Of a stretch of DNA of 64,000 nt, positions 1 through 7,066 are shown in pieces. The notes beneath the pieces are model-generated. The model did no database searches, was not told where the DNA came from, and saw only the letters and a list, made by a program, of their open reading frames with translations. Position 1 is the stretch's first letter, and every line of letters starts with the position of its first letter. The position numbers were made by a program, and so were the translations under genes. The stretch lies in contig CALEJF010000006.1 of NCBI GenBank assembly GCA_937898625.1, forward strand, positions 62,001 to 126,000, in the 5' to 3' direction. This DNA is from an uncultured Clostridia bacterium. Lineage in GTDB: Bacteria > Bacillota > Clostridia > Oscillospirales > Acutalibacteraceae.

Positions 1-215
1 TGGAATGTGTAACAAATGTGTTTGTTGGTGATGAACCGTATAATCCGTATACATATGAGTATCTTGCACTATGGGCATTGATTAACAAACGAGTAAAAAA
101 GGTGCTTAAACCTGTAAAAGGTACGGAAAAGGTTATGGAAATTCTTGATATTATCCTTAATGGCGTTCTTTATGACGCACCTCCAAGCGACTGGAAAGGC
201 ACTTTTGCTAAATAA
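1..215 (+). CDS. 3' end of an unidentified protein (partial)
   Basis: The reading frame is open from the window edge (first complete codon at base 3) to a TAA at 213-215, so only the last ~70 residues are visible. The fragment is soluble-looking, mixed charged/aromatic, with a tyrosine-rich patch (DEPYNPYTYEY) near its start and a C-terminus ending in WKGTFAK. I do not recognise the family. A GTG at 18 could be read as a start, but nothing resembling a ribosome-binding site precedes it, so I treat this as a C-terminal piece of a longer gene. Confidence 0.55.
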   Translation, partial: ECVTNVFVGDEPYNPYTYEYLALWALINKRVKKVLKPVKGTEKVMEILDIILNGVLYDAPPSDWKGTFAK

Positions 216-305
216 TCTGTTCAAGTATTATTGGAGGGAAAAGTATTTTTGTCGATATATGATGAAAATATTGATAAATTAAGGTTAAACATAAGGCGTT
301 TTCCG

Positions 306-334
306 TTGACAATTAAAAGGATTTGTGATTTAAT
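306..334 (+). promoter_or_regulatory. Putative sigma-A promoter for the cohesin-dockerin gene
   Basis: TTGACA at 306-311, 17-base spacer, TTTAAT at 329-334, about 40 bases before the ATG at 372. The -35 is consensus, the -10 is weak. Confidence 0.45.
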
Positions 335-371
335 TTTATCATAATTAAAATTTAGAAAAGGGGATTTATGT

Positions 372-1757
372 ATGAAAAAAATCTTATCAGTTTTAATGGC
401 AGTAGTAATGCTTTTAACTATGTTTGTTATTACATCTTCTGCTGCTAAAGTGCCGACATTTTCTGTTGCTTCAAATGTAGCCTCAGCAAAGGTTGGCGAT
501 ACAGTTAAAGTAACTGTAAGCACATCAAAAAACTCAAAACTTTGTGCAGTAACACTTTCATTGAAATATGACAGTGCGTATTTTCAGGTTACTAAAGCAA
601 CCGGAGCAGGGGCAATCCCATCTGAAATGCTCAACACAGCATTAAAGAATGAGGTAAGATATGTGGGTGCTACAGCAACACATATTGACGACAGTGCAAC
701 AACTCTCTTTACAGTAGAGTTCAAGGTTCTTAAAACAGGCGGTAAAATTACTTTTAGCGGAACAGAGGTTTATGTTGCCGAAGGCGAAGAATTTGAAGCT
801 GTTGATGTAACAAGTAAAGTAGCAGATAAGTCAGTGACAATTGCTTGTTCACACGGAAATAAAACTGAAACAGTTACAAAACAGCCAACTTGTACAGCAA
901 AGGGCGAAAAGACAACTAAATGTAAAGATTGCGGTAAGGACTTTGGTAAAACAGAGATAGCCGCAAATGGTCATAAAGCAGGAAACTGGGAAGTTAAGAA
1001 GGCAGCAACTTGTACAGAAGCAGGCGAAAGCGTAAAGAAATGTACTGTTTGTAAAGCAGTAGTAGAAACAAGAAAAGACGCTAAAAAAGGACATAATTTT
1101 GAAAATCCTAAGGTAACAAAAGAGGCAACTTGTACAGAAAAAGGTCTTAAAGAAGGCAAATGTAAGACATGCGGACAGGTAACAAAGGAAGAAATTCCTA
1201 TGAAGGCTCACACACCGGGAGCATGGGAAGTTAAGACTGCAGCAACTTGTTCAAAAGAAGGTCAGAGCGTTAAAAAGTGTACAGTTTGTAAAACAGTAGT
1301 TGAAGCAAGAACAGATGCTAAAAAGGCTCATACACCTGGCGAATGGGAAGTTAAAACAGCAGCAACTTGTACAAAGGAAGGCGAAAGCGTAAAGAAATGT
1401 ACAGTTTGTAAGGCAGTAGTAGAAACAAGAAAAGATGCTAAGGCAAAACATACACCTGGTGAATGGGAAGTAAGCGTTGAAGCAACTGCAACAAAACCAG
1501 GTAAAATGGTTAAGAAATGTACTGTTTGTAAAGCAGTAGTAGAGGAAAAAGAATACACCCTCGGCAAACTTGGTGATGTAAGTGGTGACGGTAAGATTTC
1601 TGCACTTGATGTAAGAAAGACTTTACAGTATACAGCAGGAAAAATCGAACTCACTCCTACTCAGATAGCACTTGCTGATGTAACAGGTGACGGCAAGATT
1701 TCTGCACTTGATGCTCGTTGGCTTTTACAGGTAGTTGCAGGTTCTCGTAAACTTTAA
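372..1757 (+). CDS. Secreted cohesin-like / Cys-repeat / dockerin protein
   Basis: 461 residues. Residues 1-25 are a signal peptide (MKK start, hydrophobic core, SSAA cleavage region). Residues ~27-155 form a cohesin-like beta-sandwich (KVGDTVKVTVSTSKN, then a YDSAYFQV strand). Residues ~159-398 are six 40-residue Cys-rich repeats. Residues ~399-461 are a type I-like dockerin with two calcium-loop repeats (DVSGDGKISALD and DVTGDGKISALD). Start chosen at ATG 372, with AAAAGGGGA just upstream. Carrying both a cohesin-like module and a dockerin makes it an adaptor candidate: it could bind a dockerin partner and dock onto another cohesin. The cohesin call is by pattern only; the wider carbohydrate-binding (CBM2/3-like) fold is an alternative. 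A close paralogue follows directly downstream. Confidence 0.8.
   Translation: MKKILSVLMAVVMLLTMFVITSSAAKVPTFSVASNVASAKVGDTVKVTVSTSKNSKLCAVTLSLKYDSAYFQVTKATGAGAIPSEMLNTALKNEVRYVGATATHIDDSATTLFTVEFKVLKTGGKITFSGTEVYVAEGEEFEAVDVTSKVADKSVTIACSHGNKTETVTKQPTCTAKGEKTTKCKDCGKDFGKTEIAANGHKAGNWEVKKAATCTEAGESVKKCTVCKAVVETRKDAKKGHNFENPKVTKEATCTEKGLKEGKCKTCGQVTKEEIPMKAHTPGAWEVKTAATCSKEGQSVKKCTVCKTVVEARTDAKKAHTPGEWEVKTAATCTKEGESVKKCTVCKAVVETRKDAKAKHTPGEWEVSVEATATKPGKMVKKCTVCKAVVEEKEYTLGKLGDVSGDGKISALDVRKTLQYTAGKIELTPTQIALADVTGDGKISALDARWLLQVVAGSRKL
846..1565 (+). repeat. Six tandem 40-codon Cys/His repeats inside the cohesin-dockerin gene
   Basis: Six consecutive 120-base units, most beginning with His and containing a TC, then a C-x2-C about ten residues later. 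Units four and five are nearly identical; the sixth has lost its first Cys (TC becomes TA). One His and three Cys per unit suggests metal-binding knuckles, but this is inference. Confidence 0.75.
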
Positions 1758-1786
1758 TTTTGTAATTAAATGGAAAAGCGGAAATA

Positions 1787-1815
1787 TTGACAAAAATATT
1801 TTTGTATGATATAAC
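1787..1815 (+). promoter_or_regulatory. Putative promoter for the second cohesin-like gene
   Basis: TTGACA at 1787-1792, 17-base spacer, TATAAC at 1810-1815. The ~95-base leader before the ATG at 1910 shows no obvious riboswitch. Confidence 0.6.
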
Positions 1816-1909
1816 TATGTTATCATTATGTACTTTTGTACATTGTGCGGTTGCAGGTTTGCAACTACAAAATAATTTTAGGGCAAAGCCCAAAAGGAAG
1901 GTAAAAACA

Positions 1910-3025
1910 ATGAAGAAAATCGTAAGTATTCTTGTAGCAGTTTTAGTTGTTTTCAGCATGTTCGCTGTTACAGCTTCAGCAGCAAACGTTCCAACAATTA
2001 CAGCTACTGCTAATGTAGGCTCAGCAAAAGTTGGCGACACTGTTGAAGTAACAGTAAGCACATCAAAGAATTCAAAACTTTGCGCAGTAACTCTTTCAGT
2101 TTTCTATAAGACTGATTATTTCCAGGTTGTTGATGCAACTGATGCAGGTGCATTCTCATCAGCTGAATTGAACAAGGACTTAAAGGGTGAAGTTAGATTT
2201 GTTGGTGCAGTTAGCTCAAATATCGCTGACAACGCAACAACACTTTTCAAGGTTAAGCTCAAGGTTCTTAAGACAGGCGGAACAATTACTTTCAAGGCAT
2301 CTGAAGCATATGTTGCTGAAGGTAGTGGCGAAGTTGATGTAACAGCAAAGATTGCCGATAAGACAATCACAGTTGCTTGTCCTCACGCTAACAAAGAAGA
2401 CAAAGTAACAAAGGAACCAACATGTACAGCAGCTGGTGAAAAGACAACTACATGTAAAGATTGTGGTGCAGCTCTTGGTAAGGTAGCAGTTCCTGCAAAG
2501 GGTCATGATTTCGCAGATGCAGTTGTAACAAAAGAACCAACATGTACAGAAAAGGGCGAAAAGACAGGCACATGTAAAGTTTGTGGCGAAAAGACAACAG
2601 CTGAAGTTCCAGCAAAGGGTCACGACTTTGAAAAGCCAACAGTTACAAAAGAACCAACATGTACAGAAACAGGTCTCAGAGAAGGCAAATGTAAAGCTTG
2701 TGGCGTAGTTGCTAAAGAAGAAATGCCAATGGTTAACCACAAGTACGGTGCATGGAAAGAAGTTACTCCTGCTCAGGTAGGTAAAGACGGTGTTAAGGAA
2801 AGAACTTGTGAAGTTTGCGGTAAGGTTGACAAGGGCGTAATTGACAAATTACCAGCTCCAAGCAAACCAAGCAACCCAAGCACTCCAAGTACACCAAGTA
2901 CTCCAAGCACAGGTAACGACGGTTCAGCTAACATTCCTAACACAAGTGCATCAATCACATGGGCATTCGCAGCAGCAGGCCTTGCACTTGCAACAGGTAC
3001 AGTTGTTCGCAGAAAGCGCAAATAA
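1910..3025 (+). CDS. Cohesin-like Cys-repeat surface protein with sortase-type C-terminus
   Basis: 371 residues from ATG 1910, chosen because AAGGAAGG lies at 1894-1901 and the product then begins with a clean signal peptide (MKKIVSILVAV...TASAA). An upstream in-frame TTG at 1787 is really the -35 box. Residues ~25-155 are a cohesin-like domain closely related to the upstream gene's. Four Cys/His repeats follow, then a Ser/Pro/Thr linker. The C-terminus is IPNTS (2933-2947), a hydrophobic helix and RRKRK: the layout of a sortase sorting signal with a variant motif. It is the likely cell-wall anchor of the pair. No sortase gene is in this window. Confidence 0.8.
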   Translation: MKKIVSILVAVLVVFSMFAVTASAANVPTITATANVGSAKVGDTVEVTVSTSKNSKLCAVTLSVFYKTDYFQVVDATDAGAFSSAELNKDLKGEVRFVGAVSSNIADNATTLFKVKLKVLKTGGTITFKASEAYVAEGSGEVDVTAKIADKTITVACPHANKEDKVTKEPTCTAAGEKTTTCKDCGAALGKVAVPAKGHDFADAVVTKEPTCTEKGEKTGTCKVCGEKTTAEVPAKGHDFEKPTVTKEPTCTETGLREGKCKACGVVAKEEMPMVNHKYGAWKEVTPAQVGKDGVKERTCEVCGKVDKGVIDKLPAPSKPSNPSTPSTPSTPSTGNDGSANIPNTSASITWAFAAAGLALATGTVVRRKRK

Positions 3026-3045
3026 TTAACACTTGAACATTTTAA

Positions 3046-3073
3046 GGGGCGGAGATTTTCTCCGTCCTTTTTG
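3046..3073 (+). terminator. Intrinsic terminator after the second cohesin-like gene
   Basis: GGCGGAGA / TCTCCGTCC stem around a short T loop, followed by TTTTTG. Confidence 0.75.
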
Positions 3074-3122
3074 TTATATTCAGGACTTGTCTTTCATACA
3101 CATTACCAAAGGAGGTTTTGTT

Positions 3123-3404
3123 ATGACAGACGACAAAAAATTACCCAAAATGCCACACAATATTATTATGGAAGAAAGGAAAAGACTTTCTGTTTCAGGA
3201 GTTCTGGATATTGATTCCTTTGACGAGCAGACAATAATTGCCATTACTGAGCAGGGGGAATTGACAATCAGAGGTAATAATCTGCACATTACACGACTTA
3301 ATCTTGAACAAAGTGAGTTGTTAGTGGAGGGAGAAATCTCGTCACTTGTCTATACGGATATTCGCCCACAGGCAAAAGGCTTTTTCGCAAAGGTGTTCAG
3401 ATGA
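3123..3404 (+). CDS. yabP: YabP family sporulation protein
   Basis: 93 residues from ATG 3123, preceded by AAAGGAGGTT. It matches the YabP/YqfC family: a small beta-rich protein with the pattern RKRLSVSGVLDIDSFDEQTI and a TIRGNNLHI segment. YabP is needed for sporulation in Bacillus. The gene order yabP-yabQ-divIC-yabR here is the classic Firmicutes arrangement, which strengthens the call. Its TGA overlaps the ATG of yabQ (ATGA), implying translational coupling. Confidence 0.85.
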   Translation: MTDDKKLPKMPHNIIMEERKRLSVSGVLDIDSFDEQTIIAITEQGELTIRGNNLHITRLNLEQSELLVEGEISSLVYTDIRPQAKGFFAKVFR

Positions 3405-3931
3405 CGGATTACATATACAGCCTGAGTCTTGCTTCTCAAACAAAGGGATTTTTGTTTTCTCTTGGATTCGGGTTTCTTATGGGTGCGGTCTATGATGTTT
3501 TCAGAATTATAAGAATAAGCATCTCAAGGGGTAAAAAATTACAGATTGTTTCCGATGTTTTGTATTGCATACTATTGGCGTTTTTGACTTTCATTTTTTT
3601 TATTACCATAAACGAGGGCGAAATTCGTATATATCTTCTTTTAGGCGAAGCAATAGGTTTTGCCGTTTACAGCCTTTCTATGGGTGCAATCATTTTTGCT
3701 TTTGGTAAAAAGTGGATAGAAAAAATTAAGTCATTTATTCGTTTTGCCTTTATACCTTTTAAGAAATTGTACGGAAAAGTCAGTCAAATTCTTGTTAAAG
3801 GGGTCAAAACACGAAAAAAACCTGAAAATAAATCAAAAATGCACTTGAAACTCCATAAACACTTGTTGTATAATCTATTTGTAAAAAAAGAAAATCTGGT
3901 AAATAAAAATTTCAATGAAAAGGATGTGTGA
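3401..3931 (+). CDS. yabQ: YabQ spore cortex biosynthesis membrane protein
   Basis: 176 residues, overlapping yabP by four bases. Several hydrophobic segments in the first ~110 residues (including FLFSLGFGFLMGAVYDVFRI, characteristic of YabQ) and a basic, Lys-rich C-terminal tail. In Bacillus, YabQ sits in the outer forespore membrane and is required for cortex formation. The basic tail is longer than the family core and low in complexity. Followed after three bases by divIC, so it is in the same operon. Confidence 0.85.
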   Translation: MTDYIYSLSLASQTKGFLFSLGFGFLMGAVYDVFRIIRISISRGKKLQIVSDVLYCILLAFLTFIFFITINEGEIRIYLLLGEAIGFAVYSLSMGAIIFAFGKKWIEKIKSFIRFAFIPFKKLYGKVSQILVKGVKTRKKPENKSKMHLKLHKHLLYNLFVKKENLVNKNFNEKDV

Positions 3932-3934
3932 CCA

Positions 3935-4243
3935 ATGGCGAAGGTGAAAACAGCTGGAAAGAAAAAACAAAGCAAAAGCTTTATCCTTACTTTAAGCCTT
4001 ATTCTTCTTGTTGGTTATTTTGTTATAACCATCATCGGTCACTTTATTGAAATTAAAGAAAGTAACGCGGAATTAGAACAACAGCAACAGATTCTTGAAC
4101 AACAGCTTGCGGAAAATGAACAATTAAAGGAAATTGTTGAGTCTGACGACAAAAGCGAGTATATTGAACAGGTTGCAAGGGAGCAGCTTGGTTTCGGAAT
4201 GCCTAATGAAAAAGTGTTCTATGATGTTACACCGGGGGCATAA
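3935..4243 (+). CDS. divIC: Septum formation initiator DivIC/FtsB family
   Basis: 102 residues: a basic N-terminus, one transmembrane helix (~18-38), then a coiled coil rich in Glu/Gln/Leu and the family C-terminal signature EYIEQVAREQLGFGMPNE. DivIC is a bitopic division protein that works with FtsL and DivIB at the septum. AAGGATGTG precedes the ATG. Its position between yabQ and yabR is the conserved context for divIC. Confidence 0.9.
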   Translation: MAKVKTAGKKKQSKSFILTLSLILLVGYFVITIIGHFIEIKESNAELEQQQQILEQQLAENEQLKEIVESDDKSEYIEQVAREQLGFGMPNEKVFYDVTPGA

Positions 4244-4263
4244 GTAGGAGGAAATGCAGTTTT

Positions 4264-4719
4264 ATGCAGATTGACATCGGTTCAATTCACGAGGGTGTGG
4301 TTACCGGATTAACAAAATTCGGTGCTTTCGTAAAACTTGAGAACGGCACATCGGGTATGGTGCATATTTCTGAGGTGGCAAGTGAATATGTAAGTGATAT
4401 TTCACAGCACCTTGCAGAGGGTGACAAGGTTAAGGTTAAGGTTATTGAAATTAACGAAAAGGGTAAGGTGAGTCTTTCAATAAAAAAGGCTATGCCTGAA
4501 CCTGAAAAGCCAAAGCAACCAAAACCAAGACCACAAAACAGAAATTCTGACCGTGGCTGGAAGGGTGCTCCTCAGCAAGAGTCCAATGTACCGCTGTCCT
4601 TTGAGGATATGATGGCAAAGTTCAAGGCGCAGAGTGAGGACAAAATGAGCGACATAAAGCGTAGTTCTGACCGTCGTGGCGGAAACACGGGATATCGTAA
4701 AGGCTCAAGACAAGCATAG
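4264..4719 (+). CDS. yabR: S1-domain RNA-binding protein YabR
   Basis: 151 residues. Residues ~1-75 are an S1 RNA-binding domain (GSIHEGVVTGLTKFGAFVKL, then GMVHISEVA and KVSLSIKKA). The remainder is a basic, Pro/Gln/Arg/Ser-rich disordered tail. TAGGAGG lies about 11 bases before the ATG; an ATG nearer the SD (4254) opens only a very short frame and was rejected. The protein probably associates with the ribosome or RNA. It ends the yabP-yabQ-divIC-yabR operon. Confidence 0.85.
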   Translation: MQIDIGSIHEGVVTGLTKFGAFVKLENGTSGMVHISEVASEYVSDISQHLAEGDKVKVKVIEINEKGKVSLSIKKAMPEPEKPKQPKPRPQNRNSDRGWKGAPQQESNVPLSFEDMMAKFKAQSEDKMSDIKRSSDRRGGNTGYRKGSRQA

Positions 4720-4727
4720 TAACTTAC

Positions 4728-4754
4728 AAAGGATGGGGAAACTCATCCTTTTAT
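4728..4754 (+). terminator. Intrinsic terminator after yabR
   Basis: AAGGATG / CATCCTT stem with a GGGAAACT loop and a T-rich tail. Confidence 0.7.
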
Positions 4755-4884
4755 TCTTTGTAATTTTTTGTAAATATCTGATAAGTTGTCAAATAGTACT
4801 TTACATTTTATGTGTCTGTATGCTAAAATGAAATTGGAAAAAGTGTTAATATTTTTCCTAATTCAATGCAAAGGAGATGTCGTT

Positions 4885-5406
4885 GTGAACATTACTATTG
4901 TTGGTCGTAAATGTACTCCAAGAGAGAATTTTAAAGAGAGAGCAGAAGAAAAGCTCCGTAAGGTTGAAAAATTCTTCGGACCTGACGCAACGGCGAAAAT
5001 CACTGCTACTGTTGAGAAAACTCAGAAGATTTGTGAGATTACCCTCATTAAAAAGAGTATGATTTTCCGTGCACAGGAGCGTAGTGATGATTTAGAGGAT
5101 GCACTGGATATGTGCGTGGACTCTTTAATTCGTCAAATCAGAAAAAACAAGACAAGAATTGAGAAAAAGCTTCGTGATGTTTCATTTGACGATGTTCTGG
5201 CAGAAGATTTTGAGGAAGAGGAACTTGAGGTTGTAAGGACTAAAACAGTTGTTTTAAAGCCTGAAACTGTTGACGAGGCAATCCTCCAGATGAATCTTTT
5301 AGGGCATATGTTTTATATGTTCCGTAATGCTGAAACAGATGACATTTGCGTTGTGTATAAGAGAAATGATGGAGGCTATGGCCTTATCGAACCCGATTAC
5401 GAGTAA
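4885..5406 (+). CDS. hpf: Long-form ribosome hibernation promoting factor
   Basis: 173 residues from GTG 4885, chosen because AAGGAGATG sits at 4871-4879 and the product then begins with the HPF beta strand NITIVGRKCTPRENFKERAE. The N-terminal half is the HPF/YfiA ribosome-binding domain; the C-terminal ~60 residues (KPETVDEAILQMNLLGHMFYMF...YGLIEPDYE) form the dimerisation domain of long HPF, which pairs 70S ribosomes into inactive 100S dimers in stationary phase. A central acidic linker (DFEEEELEVV) separates them. Single gene with its own terminator. Confidence 0.92.
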   Translation: MNITIVGRKCTPRENFKERAEEKLRKVEKFFGPDATAKITATVEKTQKICEITLIKKSMIFRAQERSDDLEDALDMCVDSLIRQIRKNKTRIEKKLRDVSFDDVLAEDFEEEELEVVRTKTVVLKPETVDEAILQMNLLGHMFYMFRNAETDDICVVYKRNDGGYGLIEPDYE

Positions 5407-5416
5407 AAGGAAAACT

Positions 5417-5450
5417 GACGGCGGGGGAAACCTCGCCGTTTTAATTTTTT
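5417..5450 (+). terminator. Intrinsic terminator after hpf
   Basis: ACGGCG / CGCCGT stem with a G-rich loop (5418-5439) and a TTTTAATTTTTT tail. Confidence 0.8.
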
Positions 5451-5472
5451 ATAAAGGTTTAGGACGGACAAA

Positions 5473-7044
5473 ATGAGAGAGAAAAAGAATATTAAGAAAA
5501 AAGATGTAAAATTAAGAACAATCAATGTGGTTGCAATAATCGTTGCAGTCCTTATGTTCTTTGTACCTGGGAAGGAACAGCAGATTATGGAATGGTATGC
5601 AGAAAAAACCATTGATAAGGATTTGGTGCTCACAATTGACCTTGATGAGCAGGGTGACCCATTCCAGGGCTTTGGCTGTTCATCCTGCTGGTGGTCACAG
5701 GTTGCAGGCAACGGTGAAAATGCAGAAGAAATCGCAAAGCTCCTTTACAGCAAAGAAGGTCTCGGACTCAATATATATCGTTATAATATTGGTGCAGGGT
5801 CAAAGGATAATCCGAAAGACACAATCCCTGACCCATGGCGTAGAAGCGAAAGCTTTTATGTAAAAGACGAGGTGACAGGCGAATATTATTACGATTTTAC
5901 AAGGGATGCAAATGCACAAGCTTTCCTTGACCTTTGTCTTTCTTATGGGTGCATCGATACAGTTGTTCTTTTTGCAAACTCACCTCACTACACAATGACC
6001 TTAAATGGCAAAACAGGTGGCAACGATGAGTGGTGGGTATGTAACCTTCCTGAAGAAAATTATGAAGCTTACGCAGAATATTTTATTACAATAACAGAGT
6101 ATTTTATTGAGAAAGGTGTTCCCGTTAAGTACATAAGCCCTATTAATGAGCCAAATTGGTCATGGGGACAGGGTGGAAACCCCAGCCAAGAAGGTTGTTT
6201 CTACAATTCTGAGGATATTTATGGTGTGTATAAGGCTTTTGCTAAGGAAATGGCAGAGAGAAATATTGAAGGAGTTCTTCTTTCAGGTCCCGAATCAGGT
6301 GAAATCAGCCACAGAACTTATGAATGGTTTGAATATATGTACAATGACCCTGAAATCCGTCCGTATTTAGGTAATTTGTCATATCACAGCTATTGGACAG
6401 ACCATGATGTAAGAAATAAAATCAATTTTGGCAACTGGGTAGAGAATACAATTACTGACCTTCCCGTTGAAATGTCAGAGTGGTGCCATCTTCCTTGCAC
6501 ATCACCCATTGATGATATAAGTGGTGCACTTTTACAGGCAAGAGTTATGGCAAACGACCTTAACTTTACAAATGTTGACTCTTGGACTGCTTGGGTTGGC
6601 GTCAACGGAATCGGTCTTGACGGTGAAGGCAAAGAATATTCTGACGGACTTTTAGTTGCTACTGACGGAAGTATAAGTGATATTAAAATTCCATTGAGAT
6701 ACTACGCTGTTGCACATTACAGTAAATTTATACCTGTTGGCAGTGTTAAGGTAGAAACAGAGAAGAATATTTACGATATGGTATGGGAAAAAGACGGAGC
6801 AGGCGTTATAACAGGTGCTAATTTTATAACAAACACTGTTTCTTATCTTACTCCCGACGGAAAAGTTGTTACTGTTATCACTAATGAGGGTGAGGACAGA
6901 GAACTGAAGGTAAAGGTAAACCGTAAAAATATGACTGTTTACACTACAACTCAGGACAGTCAATTGGAAGAAACCTATTCAGGAAGAAGAACAAAGATTA
7001 CTCTCCCTGCAAACAGTATTACGACTATTGTTTTTGAGAAATAG
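5473..7044 (+). CDS. Glycoside hydrolase family 30 enzyme, exported
   Basis: 523 residues. A basic N-terminus precedes one hydrophobic segment (~17-31), a signal anchor or uncleaved signal. The catalytic (beta/alpha)8 region starts at FQGFGCSSCWW. Predicted acid/base Glu ~226 in SPINEPNW and nucleophile Glu ~336 in VEMSEW are both present. The last ~90 residues form the small beta domain typical of GH30 (ends ANSITTIVFEK). Family members cleave beta-linked glycans such as glucuronoxylan, beta-1,6-glucan or beta-1,6-galactan; I cannot pick the substrate. It has no dockerin of its own, but a dockerin protein follows 22 bases downstream, probably co-transcribed. Confidence 0.85.
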   Translation: MREKKNIKKKDVKLRTINVVAIIVAVLMFFVPGKEQQIMEWYAEKTIDKDLVLTIDLDEQGDPFQGFGCSSCWWSQVAGNGENAEEIAKLLYSKEGLGLNIYRYNIGAGSKDNPKDTIPDPWRRSESFYVKDEVTGEYYYDFTRDANAQAFLDLCLSYGCIDTVVLFANSPHYTMTLNGKTGGNDEWWVCNLPEENYEAYAEYFITITEYFIEKGVPVKYISPINEPNWSWGQGGNPSQEGCFYNSEDIYGVYKAFAKEMAERNIEGVLLSGPESGEISHRTYEWFEYMYNDPEIRPYLGNLSYHSYWTDHDVRNKINFGNWVENTITDLPVEMSEWCHLPCTSPIDDISGALLQARVMANDLNFTNVDSWTAWVGVNGIGLDGEGKEYSDGLLVATDGSISDIKIPLRYYAVAHYSKFIPVGSVKVETEKNIYDMVWEKDGAGVITGANFITNTVSYLTPDGKVVTVITNEGEDRELKVKVNRKNMTVYTTTQDSQLEETYSGRRTKITLPANSITTIVFEK

Positions 7045-7066
7045 GCATATTTGAGAGGAATTTATT

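Noticed and set aside
249..344. Possible 31-codon gene starting at TTG 249 after GGAGGG
   Set aside because: It overlaps the TTGACA promoter of the next gene, has a poor start codon and spacing, and its product matches nothing recognisable.
849..1654. Long antisense frames rich in Cys and Phe opposite the cohesin repeats
   Set aside because: They are shadows of the repetitive Cys/Lys codons on the coding strand.
1787..1909. N-terminal extension of the second cohesin-like protein from TTG 1787
   Set aside because: The TTG is part of a TTGACA -35 box; the ATG at 1910 has an SD and gives a normal signal peptide.
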